64,000 nt of DNA. Source: Adiantum capillus-veneris (taxonomy: Eukaryota > Streptophyta > Polypodiopsida > Polypodiales > Pteridaceae). This document shows positions 35,847-48,039 of the stretch, piece by piece. The notes under the pieces are model-generated. The model did no database searches and was not told where the DNA came from. It worked only from the letters and a program-made list of their open reading frames with translations. Position numbers and translations under genes: made by a program. Numbering within the stretch: the stretch's first letter is position 1; each line of letters opens with the position of its first letter. The stretch is from assembly GCA_014529385.2 (NCBI GenBank), contig CM043964.1, forward strand, positions 110,325,165-110,389,164. The letters run 5' to 3'.

Positions 35847-38800
35847 TTAAATGGAGGGAGAAATCATCCTTGGTTGTCCAAGAATAAAAGCGATGTCCAT
35901 TGGTGAGAGGGTTGGCTGATGAATAATCATGTGCTCCTTAGGTTCAAGTCCGAGCACTTTTGTGTACACATGGTACATATGTTTGCATGCCAAAAAGGAT
36001 TTGTTGGTATTCTCTCGCTTCTGAAAATCCGAACACGTGCATGCTGGACTCTGTTTTATATGAATCTCATAACTATTTTCAGTGAGAACTCGGAAAATTA
36101 CATGCTCTTGAGACCTTTTCACTTCATCCAAAAATATAATTGTCATACTATTACATGCTTCCAATTTTTTCATGGCCTCTTTAGAGATTCCATGCCTCCA
36201 CTTTTTCTTCCTTGAGCTGCCACCACCTTCTTTACAGTCGCCAGCAAGAGGTTGTGGATTTACCATTGAATTCTCTGTCCAAAATCCACTCTGATGCAGT
36301 GCGACAAGTTCCTGTGTGGATATATCTGTCCCTCTTGCTATTGGCCAAACATTTGGAGCAGGAGGTAAATCTTTGACTTGTCTTTTGATTGATTGGGTAT
36401 GCAAAATATCATGATTACAACACCATAACCATTGCTCGATTGTTTTACCCTTGAACATTCTTTCGGACCATATACATGGAGCAACAAGACCAATTGAGCG
36501 ACTATGCAAGATATTGTCATAATTTTTTCTCCCTACTGTTCCAAAACATTTTCTTTGACTTTGAATGGGCATTCTCCTGAGGGCCCACTGAGTGCGTGGC
36601 ACATCACTCTCAAACACATTGTTTGTTTTAGATAACAAAGGTGTGGTTGTTTCTTTTTGAGATCCAATATCATCATCACTGTCACTAATTTGTAGCGGAA
36701 TGTTAGAAATACCTGGTCCTTGGGTATCAAACTTGATTTTTTTTGGTCGACCGCGATGGTTTCGTTGCTTAGATTCCATGACATATTCCGGACGATGAGA
36801 GCTACTTGTTCCTGTTTTGCCCCTCTTTTTGCGTTGTACTGTTTCCTTGTCTCCATGCAAAATTGGCTGCGCATACATGGGAGTCCCTGCAACAGCCTCG
36901 TATAATAGATGGGCCACGTTGGTTGGAGTTGGAGTTTGCTGAGATTCAACTCGAGAAAGCAAGGTCTCCATTGTGGGACCCGTTCCTATATAACGCCCAG
37001 TAGTATATCCCAAACGCTTTGCACATTGAATATATGAGTTTATAACATCTGTTACACATGCATCATACAAGGATATTTTTCTCTTTTCACCTTCACCTGT
37101 TAACCAACTGGCATGTACACTTTCTGATAAATTAACATTGGGAATTTGTGCCCACTCCCACGGACTTAGACCACCCTATGAAATGCAAAAAAACATGAAT
37201 TAAAATTTATAAATTTCATGTATGAAAAGACTTTTTTTCTAAAAATATAGATTGTCATAAAGGTACTTACATGTGTTCCAATTTCTCCCCAGTGTGAAAT
37301 TCGTTGCTCCCACCATTTAAACCATCTGCTCACTCTTGTGATGCTCTCTGTAGATAGATGTTGTCTCCACCACTTTTGAATTGAAAGTGCCTTTTGAGAT
37401 GCAAGCACAATGGTCTTACAAGCTCTCTAGTCCTCACACATATCAATGTGTTGATTTGTTAGATGTTGAGGTATCCACTTTTTAGCATATTTGTGGAGAC
37501 TCTGCTCCCAATGAAATAGGCATGATCGTTCACGTCCCTCCATGATATTATCTGGCCCGCCATTGAAGACTGTTCGAATAGCATTCCAATTTGCACCAGC
37601 TTCATCAGACATAAAACCTGCAAAGTCAGCTGCACCATGTCCGTACTTTTCCATTGTTGAATTAAGGCTCTCCAAAAAAATAACTTGAGTCTTTGCATCC
37701 TCCTCTTTAGTTTCATATATAGCAATTATTTGTAGTGATCGTATGCTGCAAGATATTCAACATAAACATTTTCACACATCTTCTTTTATTTAATGATAAA
37801 AAAATACTAGATATTTAAATACTTCAAGATTACCTTGGATCATAAACTGAGCATGACATTGTTGCCCATCCATCTATTCTATGGGTAAAATCAAAATGTA
37901 CCCACGCATTTCTCAAGTCACCAGTTTCAGTTCTTTTCATCCGATTTACTAGATCAATCCCAGAACCTGGTCCTTTAGTGGACATTTTAAATAGGAAGCA
38001 CTTGTCATCCTCTTCACCCTGTCCAGGAAATCTACTCCCATGAAAAAAAGGAAACATGCACTTTTTTTGAAGCAATAAAATATTATCATATCCATCCCCA
38101 ATAACAGCACCTTGACTCTTTCTCTCCTTTGAAACAATTGAAGAAAACCTACACGATGCATCACAAGAAGGCTAAATTTATAATAGTTAAAAAAATAACA
38201 AATTCAAGGAACCAAATTGAGTTTTCTTACCCTTTGGTTTGAACCAGTGGCATCATTTCTTCCAAAAAATCATTGAATTGTACATCGGATGTAGCTTCAG
38301 CTTCCTCACCAATCAAGGAGTGAAGAACAAGTTGTTGAGCCACCAACATTTGAATTTTTCTTGGGCCACTCTTTTCTATTTTTAGTACTGCACCTACCAG
38401 TTTCCGCACTCTTGAAATAACAACGCTAGAGGTTCCTGCCTTAACATTATGACAATGTTTACCAACATGTATTGCCAGTCGCGACATTGTACCATCTCTG
38501 GGCAAAACATAATAGATTTTGCAGGGACAAGCAGCAACACAAGTAACAACCTTCTGACAATAATGACAAGTTATTGTTGTATTCTCTTCCATTGCAAGGT
38601 AGTCCTTTTTCACCTGTCTGTCCAAATATTCATGAAAATCTCTACTATTGAATTCTTGTTCCTTAATATAATGAGGACACGTTGAATAATTACACTGCAT
38701 GAATCCCAAACAGTGGCTTAGGCGAATTGTGCATGCTATTGCCATGGTTGTCATAGATGGGCGAGTCCACAAGTGACTATCAAAGCGTTGTTCCATCCCT

Positions 38801-39351
38801 GTCATTCGTTTTGTTTTATCCTGAGTCGCAGGTAACTCAAAACACAAATTTCCATCATAATGTTGTGGAAGTTCAGCAACTTGCAAAGGAGCTCCACATA
38901 ATGTTAACAGATCATTTAACTTTTTTGCCCCTGGATTTTGTTGAATCCAAATGACGATTGACTCAGTTTTGAGCTGTCCTATATCGTCACCACTACTTTC
39001 AAGATACACAATGCTTAAAACATCTTCAGATATCTCTTTGTCATTTCCTTTCTCATTGTCAGATACCTGTATAAATGTGTCTGAATGAAGCATCTCAAAC
39101 AAGCTCGAAAAAGAACCATCTATTAAGAAATGCTGATGACCTTCTATATCCCACTGTGGTTGCAGCAAGACTTTTGTTTGGCCACAATCACTTTCAATAA
39201 GAGCAGATAGTGACTGAAAATGGCAAGATGGAGGCCGCAAACTCTGCAAATAGTAAGCACTAAGCAACAATGAGTTTCCCTTCAACTGAATGTCGCGGTT
39301 GACTATCTGACCACCAACCTTCCAAGTTATTGTTACTTTCATGTTGGACAT
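35847..39351 (-). pseudogene. MULE-type transposase, four exons, one in-frame stop
   Basis: Exons by reading: 39351-38231, 38148-37834, 37745-37271, 37175-35847, all with GT-AG introns and matching phases, about 1079 residues. Exon 1 ends with a WRKY/GCM1-like zinc finger (TCHYCQKVVTCVAACPCKIY, then HVGKHCHNVKAG). Exons 2-3 hold the Mutator-like DDE core: RIDGWATMSCSVYDPR, then FAGFMSDEAGANWNAI and ERSCLFHWEQSLHKYAKKW. Exon 4 ends with a SWIM finger: PACTCSDFQKRENTNKSFLA, then CKHMYHVYTKVLG (CxC...CxH). It also has a basic GRPKKIKF stretch. A TAG at 37429-37427, after HIDMCED, is the only lesion seen. The product would cut and paste MULE elements in the nucleus. Terminal inverted repeats were not identified. 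Confidence 0.85.
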
Positions 39352-40250
39352 ATTCTCTCAAGCAACAGATTACAGGGTGGAGATGCGAGAAAACTGTGGT
39401 GGATTAAGTGAAGGTGGTGAAGGTTAATGAAAGTTAAAGATAAAGTGAAGGTTAATGAAACTGGTGAAAGTTAATGAAAGATGTGAAGGTTAATGAAAGT
39501 GAAATATTGGTAGGTAGATGAAAAGACAGTTGCATAAGATCTTGTGACGGCTCAAAGAATAATGAAAATCATAATTGAAGAAGTGCATTTAATATATGAC
39601 GGTTCTGAATGTATGTGCAGTGGAATATGTCATCAAATTTGAGGGGCCATTTAATTTCTAAATGGTGGTTCAAGGACTGCATTTAATGCAGTCTAATAGT
39701 GTCTTCATCTTTTGTGTATGTGTGTGTGTGTGTGTGTGTGAGTGTGTATATATATATATATGATTGTGTGTATAAAAAACGTAACATTCTATATGACTGA
39801 CTTTGTATAAAAAACGTAGCAATTTTTTTAGTTAAGTTATATATATGATTCCATCTTGCCATTTTATATATATGTGTGTGTGTTTTTGGTAGTGTGTATA
39901 TATAATTATTTTAGTTAAGTTATATACATTACTCTGCGTGTGTATAAATGATTTTGTGGGTGTGTGTAAACAACGTAGCATTTTATTAAGTTAAGATATT
40001 TAAGTTAAGTGTATGTGCACATAGTTTAAGTTAAGATATTTTTTAAGTTGAGTGTATGTGCATTTTTTAAAGTTAAGATATTTAAGTTGTGTGTATGTGC
40101 ACATAAGATATTTAACTGTGCACATAGTTTTTACATTTTGTGTGTGTGTGTGTGTGTGTGTGCATGACTTAACTTTAAGAATGCTACGTTTTTTATACGC
40201 ACAAACACATACAATCATTTTTTTAAATATATGGTTGTGTGTGTGTTGAT
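39352..40250. repeat. TG-rich 5' flank of the MULE gene with an inverted repeat
   Basis: No coding frame. Short purine-rich repeats (gaaggttaatgaaag) at 39400-39500 are followed by GT/TA microsatellites. tgattgtgtgtataaaaaacgta at 39761-39783 recurs inverted at 40184-40217. gttaagttatatata-type units repeat between them. It is possibly a small nonautonomous transposon or part of the MULE terminal region. Confidence 0.5.
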
Positions 40251-41760
40251 AGCGGGAAAAAGAGCAGTGCAATCGGGTGGCCTCTGTACTCGTGCACACT
40301 CCACAAACCACGCCTCATGCAAACAAGCAAAGAACAAAACAAAGGGGGCACCACCCTAAATTAAGAGGTTTAGGGACCTCACACATAGTGCACATAGGCA
40401 AGTGAGACTTCTGGCATTATGATGGCATCAAAACATATGGCAAAACACATAGAAACGAAGCTTAGGGACCTTATGTAACATATATATACACAAGACATCA
40501 GCTTAACAATACAACCGCATCTGATCATACATAACAAGGATATAGAGAAGCAAGCCAAGGATGGCATAACCCCTTGTCAAAAACAATCAACCCAGCAAGT
40601 AGGTATGATCCTACTAACAACACATCAATACCTTAGAGAACGATGGCGAGGATGGTGGCCATGGACCATGAGAGAAGACTCCTTATTTAGGTTTTAGGGC
40701 TAGTAATGTAGCATACTAGAGGGAGAGAGAGAGAGAGAGAGGGAGAGAGAGTAGAGCTCCATCCATAGCTCCTCGTTGTGAGCAATGTCGTCATAGCTTC
40801 GTTGCTTGGTGAACAGGGTGAAGTGTTGGTTTTGAGTGAGAGAAGGCCTCCTTATATAGGTTTCTGAGAGGGTTTAGGATTAGGGATAAACATGCTTAAA
40901 TCCGCTGATTGGGGTTACTTTTTGCTTAGGGTGGTCAACATATTGAGGTCACCTGATATGTCACCATCAAGATATTCTCTAGAGTGATGTGAGAGGGGAG
41001 GGTAAATGCTGATTTTTCTGATTGTGACACATGGGGATAAGGCCTTGACCAGCATTTAAGAGCAGGTAAGGTGGCTGTTGAAACTAGAGGTTCTGCACAT
41101 GTAAGGGGGGGACCTGCTGGGTCCTCCTGAATATCAAATTCTCAAAAAATCCTCAACCATGGCTTCTTTTGACATGTGTTCTTTGAAAAAATCAGCATGT
41201 CTCTTTTCAACTCAAAAGTCTTTATCCCTGTTGACTCACCTTTACCATAAGATTTTCCCCTTTTCTCCTCCTGTAACTGCATTGTTGATGCCCAATCACT
41301 GCTTCTAGTAACAGTGAACTGTTACCTACCAAATACTTATGGTGCAGTAAAAAATATTTACCATGGGTAAAAAATGTTACTGTAGGTAAAAAGTGATTTG
41401 TATTTACCATGTAGGTGAAAAATATTTACTGTAGGTAAAAAATATTTACTGTGGTAAAAAATATTTACTGTTGGTAAAAAAGTGAAAACGGAGTATGCTG
41501 TGCTGTGAGTCCACACGAACATTCTCGTGTAAATTTCACTAGAAATTCACACCTAGAATGGGCTATTCTGTAAGATATAGGTTGTAGGCATGCATAAGAG
41601 CTCGTTCCCACGTATCTTCTGTCCATGGCACTTTTTACTCTTTGGTGCTTGTGAAGTAGATTTTTCTTCTCTTTCGAGATCCCTTGGACTAGAGTATCCT
41701 CATCTCCCCAACAACTGATTATGCCTTTATTGCATCTTCAAAAGGGGTCCTAAAAACCAT
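40251..41760. other. No recognisable gene; dispersed-repeat sequence
   Basis: Short frames only. It contains a GA stretch at 40721-40752 and a TTTACTGTAGGTAAAA minisatellite (listed separately). Runs such as tccttatttaggttttaggg and ccttatataggtttctgag at 40680 and 40850 look like diverged duplicates. Confidence 0.4.
41337..41482. repeat. Minisatellite of GGTAAAAAATATTTACTGTA units
   Basis: About six imperfect copies of a near-20-bp unit. The unit is itself nearly palindromic (TTTAC / GTAAA). Confidence 0.8.
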
Positions 41761-42148
41761 GCATCATGTGTGTGTAAAAAACGTAGTATTTTTTTAGTAA
41801 AACTATATATATGAATCCATTTTGTGTATATCTTTGTGTGTGTATATACGTATATATATATAAATGAATGTGTGTGTGTGAGTGTTTATACCACAATATC
41901 ATTTTTGTAATATATGGTGTGTGTGAAAAAAGTAGTAGTTGAGATGAAAGTGGAGTGAAGTTTAAATGGAGTTTTAATTGAGATTGAAGTGGAGTGAAGT
42001 GAAAGTGAAGTTTTTCTGTGAAGAAGGAGATGAAAGTGGAGTGAAGAGAAAGTGGAGTTTTGCTGTGAAGAAGAAAGAGTAAGAGAAGACAAGGTATTGT
42101 GTGTGTGTGTGTGTAGATTTTCTACTCACGTGTGTGTGTGTGTGTGTG
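41761..42148. repeat. GT-rich flank with gatgaaagtggagt repeats
   Basis: 41771-41900 resembles 39763-39900 (gtgtgtaaaaaacgtag...). 41939-42080 is a purine-rich array of agatgaaagtggagtgaag units, followed by (GT)n and attttctactcacgtgtg. The latter is the inverse of gtgagtagaaaacgtgca seen at 50309 and 50630. Confidence 0.6.
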
Positions 42149-42558
42149 TGTGCGTGCTTACCTGCGCACGCTCACCCGATCCACCGGAGGAGGTCCAATG
42201 GAGCTCCTATTGGAGCTCCCCCATGCCTTGAAAGGCATGGTGGAACTCCAATGGAGCTCCATTGGAGCTCCTCCATGCCTTGAAAGGCATGGGGGAGCTC
42301 CAATAGGAGCTCCATTGGACCTCCTCCATGCCTTGAAAGTCATGGTGAGAGGGCAGCGCGCGCTGCCTTCTCACCATGCCTTTCAAGGCATGGGGGAGCT
42401 CCAATAGGAGCTCCATTGGACCTCCTCCATGCCTTGAAAGGCATGGTGAGAGGGCAGCGCGCGCGCTGCTTTCTCACCATGCCTTTCAAGGAATGGAGGA
42501 GCTCCAATGGAGCTTCCATTGGACCTCCTCCGGTGGATCGGGCAAGCGTGTCCAAGTA

Positions 42559-42565
<7 letters not shown>
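42149..42565. mobile_element. GC-rich foldback element with multiple hairpins
   Basis: The outer arms are inverted: cgtgcttacctgcgcacgct...ccaccggaggaggtcc on the left matches ggacctcctccggtggatcg...gtgtccaagtaagcac on the right. Inside, the modules ccatgccttgaaaggcatgg and gagctccaatggagctcc repeat in both orientations. Two nested palindromes centre on gcagcgcgcgctgc near 42359 and 42459. The arms run straight into (GT)n on the left and (CA)n on the right, which are themselves complementary. No coding potential is credible. The base composition differs sharply from the AT-rich surroundings. Confidence 0.8.
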
Positions 42566-42599
<34 letters not shown>

Positions 42600-43530
42600 A
42601 CACACACACACATCAAAACACTTGCACACATAGCACAAACACACACACAGTCATGTATACGCACACACATTACACTTGCATACACACACATACATACATA
42701 CATACACCCACATATATAAACACTTGCATTCACAACATCAACACACTTGCATACATAGCACAAACACACACACAATCATGCATACAGACACACATATTAC
42801 ACTTACATTCACACACACACACACACACAATCATGCATACATCCACACACACACACACATATAAACACTTGCATTCACACACATCAACACACTTGCATAC
42901 ACACATATTAAACACACTTAGAGTAACAATTACAATGATGTAAGAACAGGTCGTTGTAGAGAAGAGGTATACAAATGTCAAAGTGGATTTGTATTTTTCC
43001 TTGCGTTGAGCAAGTTGAGAATGGTTTTTTTTGTAATTTGCATTTTACGCCGTTATGCTGCCGAAATTTAGAATTTTATATTTGTATTGTCATTGCTAAG
43101 AAGATTTTTGCTGTTTGTGTTTTGCCGTATTGTCAAGCATATACACACATACACATATAAACACTTTTATTCACAACATCAACACACTTGCATACACACA
43201 CATATTACACTTACATTCACACACACATAATCATGCACACATCCACTTGCATACACACACATACATACATACATACATACACCCACATATATAAACACTT
43301 GCATTCACAACATCAACACACTTGCATACATACACATATATAAACACTTGCATTCACAACATCAACACACTTGCATACATAGCACAAACACATACACAAT
43401 CATGCATAAAGACACACACATATTACACTTACATTCACACACACAATCATGCATACATCCACACACACACACACACACATATAAACACTTGCATTCACAC
43501 ACTTTAACACACTTGCATACACACTTACAG
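42559..43530. repeat. CA-rich minisatellite field
   Basis: (CA)n runs alternate with longer units such as cacttgcattcacaacatca and cacttgcatacatagcacaa, repeated many times at 42610-42915 and again at 43140-43530. Frames through it give only Thr/His-rich low-complexity text and are not genes. Confidence 0.9.
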
Positions 43531-43727
43531 TAACAATTACAATGATGTAAGAACAGGTCGTTGTAGAGAAGAGGTATACAAATGTCAAAGTGGATTTGTA
43601 TTTTTTCTTGCTATGAGCAAGTTGAGAATGGTTTTTTTTTTTAGTTTGCATTTTACGCCGTTATGCTGCCGAAATTTAGAATTTTATATTTGTATTGTCA
43701 TTGCTAAGAAGATTTTTGTTGTTTGTG
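42922..43727. repeat. Two 200-bp direct repeats, period 607 bp, upstream of copy A
   Basis: 42922-43121 and 43529-43727 are nearly identical (start agtaacaattacaatgatgt, contain acgccgttatgctgccgaaa). The second ends about 12 bp before the copy A start codon. Their core also occurs downstream of the gene. Confidence 0.92.
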
Positions 43728-43738
43728 GTTAATAGATT

Positions 43739-46700
43739 ATGGCTCGTACACCATCTAAACGTGGCAGGACAGGTATCTCTCAAAGTAAGTTCAAATACAT
43801 TAAGCTATTTGTTTTCTTTTCTTTTGTCTCATTATACTCACTAAACTATTTGTGTTCTTATTGTTTTTTGCTTGTAGGAGTAGGATACACATTAAGGTCT
43901 GGCACTACAGGGCATAGGGCCAATGCATGATCTTCCATTGCTTCTTCCAATGTCCATCAAAAGGAGGATATTTTGGGTGATGTGCATGAAGAAGAGGATA
44001 TATTGAGTGATGTGCATGAAGAAGAGGTGTTCATAGATATTCATGCTACATAAGGTGAATTGGTGGCTCACAGCGTGTCTGAAGCAACAACAATTGTTGC
44101 TAAACCTCTCGATCATTCAACAAGATTTGGAAAGGATGTTCATGGTCGAATATTAGAGGAGATTGTAGAGGGTTTTATTGTAAAGAGAGGTGGGGAACCT
44201 CCTCGAATTCCTCTTTGTAGATTGATGGAAAATGAAGCCATTAGAGCGGTGGGTCGAGGCACTGAGGGCTTGGTGAAAAGGTTTAAGATGTCTGGATACA
44301 GTGTGCTTGGAGCTCCATTTCTTGTGTCATTTAAGAAGCCAGGCCATGATCAACATTATGTTTCCGACTTAGAAAAAGATGAATGGGGACCTATTTGGCG
44401 AGAAATAAGCGATGATTTTGATAATTCCCTTCCCCTTGAGTGGGAAGACTTAAGGGGAAAAAAATTTATCGTTTGGGATGGTAATCACCGTTTGAAAACT
44501 TGGATGCGCTTAATAAAAACACGTAAGTGATTTCTTTTTTGTTTAATGTAAAGTTGACTTGTATTACTCTATGCTTTCTAATTTTCTTTTTTGTTGTTGT
44601 AAAATTTTCGATGATAAAGTGGAGACATTGTTCTGTGAAATGTCAATTTGTCTTTGTTGATAGAAGTGTAGAGGGGGAGCTTATGCTAGCTTTGCGCTCT
44701 CAAAATGAGTAAGCACATTTGTTGTTTTGAATGTTATTGATATTACTTTATCGATGTCATTCTACTGCCATTTAATTTAAGATATTGTGGTTTATGATTG
44801 GTAGAACCACTGTGAGCACAAATTTTGGGTAGGAGATCTTCTTGTTCCAAAAACTGGCTGTGGCAAGCAAAGATTCTTTAATGAAAGACTTTCCCCAAGA
44901 TTGGATTTGATGGATAGAGGTAGAGCTTGCTTGTGAGAAGAAGGCATCTAAAGGGAGTTAGTACAACGCTCCTGCTCTTTTATTAGCAATGCTCATATGG
45001 AAGGTATATTTTTTTTCCTTAAAGTACACTTTTTATGTAATTTCTAAAGCTTGACATTATTTTGTAAAATCTTACTTTTTTTTTCATTTGCTCTACAAAA
45101 GGAAGACTTTGACTTGTCTCTTATCAAAGAGATGCAAGAGATCAATGATCCCTCGATTTCACTGCCAGAAAAGGAAATGGTTGCTCGAGGAAGAGTAGAA
45201 AAAATATTCAAAGAAAGAGCTTATAAGGTAAACACTTTCTCTTCTCCCCGTTTATGTTTGAATTTCTACAAAATTGTAAGTTGACATGTCATTTGAATTT
45301 GATATATTTGATTGAAAAATTGATTTGATTTGATCTCGTGCTAATGTAACATAGATGTTGGCCATTGCCAACCCCGCCAATGGCCAAGGGTTCTTCTCTT
45401 TATTATTTAACTTCAATTGGATAAGAGAAAAGGATCAAGTGGGCCTTACAAGAGACAAAGTCCACTCTTTGGCAACTTCTAAAATATCACCAGAGAGGTA
45501 ATAATTTTTGGATAAAAAATACACATGAAATCATCAAATGAATCAATGCATTTATGGTTTGTTTATTGTTTGCTCTATAGGAAAAAGGAAATATTGCACT
45601 CTTTGATTCATTGCCGTGTAGATGATGTTACTTCTGAGCGTTATATTAGTGCAATGAAATTTAGAATGTACTTGCGTAAAGAGTGGTATTGGGGAAGTAT
45701 CTTGAAGCAATGCTTGAGGATCAAAGGGAAAATGATTGAAGAAATGCCGGAGGGCTTTGAAGCATGGTTTCATCACCAATTGAGGGACCACATTGATAAA
45801 GCTTTTGTGGAGCTTTGGAGTAAGCTCAACACAAAAGAGTCGGATGAAAAAATTCCAGAGCTTATGGAATCTTCAAGGAGAGTATTATTCAGGTAATACA
45901 ATTGATATCTTTATGGTTGTTATTCTATTTTTTACTTAGAGTTTGTATAATAAATAAGTCACTTAGGAAAGGAGCTCAAATAAAGTTAACTGCATTTTAT
46001 GTAGATGGCTAATTCAGCTTTACGATCAAACTTTGTTGGAGAAGTTGCCAATTGCTGTTGAAAGTTGGAGGGACCTCTCTTGTGAGGAGTGTATGTATCC
46101 ACTATGGATGAGAGATTATGGTTTGATTGCTTGGAAAATTGAGTATTGCCCTTGGTGGCTAGATTACACTCGAGGCACCTACCCACGTGATGAAGGGAAC
46201 TTATATAAAGGTTATTTTTGGCATTTATAAAAACTACAAAATTGTTAAAGTGCTCATACTATTTAGATTATGTTTGTGAGAAATATATTTTTGTTTGCTT
46301 TAGAGCACGTTCTTGAAAGAAATGAAAATGGTATTGAGGAGATTGGCTCAGCTTCCAAGAAAGCCACCTGTTCGAAAAGAGTAAACAATAGTACAATCTC
46401 CTCTATAAAGAACGATTGGATTTTGTTAGATCCAAGAAGCCCAAGAAGTCTCCCAAAAAGAACCAAAAATGTGCTCAAGGCTCCACAGGTAAACTTGCTT
46501 GTATAGATATCTAGCTGTCACTTTCTTTCTACTCAACAATTCTTGATGAAATATTTTATTTTCTGATTATGCAGTGCCTTCCATAGATTGTGATGTGAAC
46601 GTTATTGGGAACATGCTAGATGTTTAAAAAATTTCTCTCGATGATGAGAAATGGTAAACACATGTGAAAAGAAAGACTAACTATGTGTGGTGTGTGTTGT

Positions 46701-47753
46701 GAATGTTTGAAATACATTTATTTGATCGTATGTAGGATCTTGGATTTTCTTCATTCAGCCCATGTTGATGGGGAAAAGAGCAATGAAGTGGCCTCTCTTT
46801 TGTTTGCGGATTTTCCAACAAACTTTAAAGTTGAAAATTTTTCAGAGAACGAGGTATGCATCCTTCAAAACCACAATGGACAGTCTATGATAGTTTTGGA
46901 ACTTTAATTAAATTAACAATGCGTATTATGCAGGTCCCTCCATGGAATCAATTCTCTCAAAAATTAAGTAAGAAAGTGGCCGTAATAGCTTCAAAGTATG
47001 TGGCAGACAATGGGTGGTACATCACCCTAAGCTCCACTGATCACTTTGGCATTGTGTCTAGCCATGCCATCGAGATGGGATTCAAAATGATGCACACCAT
47101 CCTTATTTTGATCCCCGATGGTTATGTGCGAAAGACCATTGAGATTGAGAGAGTAAGTAAATTTATTTGTTGATTGAAAAGCATGCTTGTAGTTTTCTTC
47201 AATTAGATCACATTCTAGTTGTAATTTGTAGGTGGAAACACTATTGCTAGGATTGTTTTATCGTAAGGGTCAACGTCCTATCTACGATCGACGAGATGGA
47301 GAGAGCGTGGACAACAACTCTTTCGATGCCAAGTCCGGAATACTGGTGGAGCGCGTCGACGGAGAGTACATTGGAGGACACGCTCTTAGAGGTGCCGCCG
47401 AGCGTAGCCTTGACTTCTTTCGGTAAGAATATATGCTTCCTACTATGCGTTATTGGACTATGTTACATAAAGTAAAAATACGCATATTTTTTGCTTTTTT
47501 TAGCTGGCTTGTGCGGACATTTACTGTGGAGCACACCTACATTGTTGATATGTTTTCTGGATGTGGTGGCTTGGGCAATGTTTGCGTTGAGTTGTCTAGA
47601 CACTGTCTCTGCATAGATAGTGATCCAGAGGTCTTCCATCAACATCTTTCACGCTTCAAGGCTCCATGTGTACGTGCTATTTCAGCAGTTGATGCAGATA
47701 GCGATGAGGAGACTGATTGGCAACAATATGAGCCCGGATCACATTGCCCTTGA
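43739..47753 (+). pseudogene. Copy A: ParB-like plus DNA-methyltransferase-like gene, 14 exons
   Basis: Exons: 43739-43784, 43878-44522, 44620-44708, 44805-45003, 45102-45227, 45355-45497, 45581-45892, 46005-46210, 46304-46488, 46575-46653, 46736-46853, 46934-47152, 47232-47422, 47504-47753 (about 930 codons, GT-AG introns). Exon 2 has PPRIPLCRLMENEAIRAV and FIVWDGNHRLKTWMR, like the ParB/sulfiredoxin fold. The middle has IANPANGQGFFSLLF and IEYCPWWLDYTRGTYP. Exon 11 has LLFADFPTNF in the position of methyltransferase motif IV. Exon 12 reads like the following strand (NGWYITLSS). Exons 13-14 read GAAERSLDFF, then YIVDMFSGCGGLGN, a motif I, and CLCIDSDPEVF. Stops: TGA 43928, TAA 44051, three in exon 4, one in exon 10; exon 3 also appears shifted. 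Function is inferred only. Expression and activity are doubtful. Confidence 0.7.
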
Positions 47754-48039
47754 TTGACATAAACATTGGTATTATCTATCATTTTTTCTAGTTTGTGATT
47801 TTTATGGAACGACGTGTGACCATGGTGTTTAGGTGCCACTTTTTTGGTATTACTGAAGACATGTTGTTGGTGTTGATCGTCCTTATCAATTCAGCCATGA
47901 TTTCATATTTATTATACTAGATAGAAGTTTGTTGAGAGCTTTGGATTTACCAAAGTAATATACCAACATATGATTTTTTGCTTATGTAATTTCTTCTTCC
48001 CGTGAGCATTCGCTGCTGCACGGAAGCAAGTATGGAATG

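Noticed and set aside
42132-42775. Repeated MELLLELPHALKGM-like peptides
   Set aside because: Translations of the foldback modules; they appear on both strands because the DNA is palindromic.
42150-43530. CRISPR-like spaced repeats
   Set aside because: Units are simple-repeat derived and spacers are themselves repeated; no Cas genes, and the context is a plant nucleus.
42595-43535. Long frames giving His/Thr-rich or Cys/Val-rich proteins
   Set aside because: They are translations of (CA)n/(GT)n minisatellite in all frames; no start context or domain.
43739-43930. Separate 63-codon gene reading through the first copy A intron
   Set aside because: A GTAAGT donor at 43785 and TTGTAG acceptor before 43878 fit an intron, and the spliced reading joins a TLRSG motif also found in copy B.
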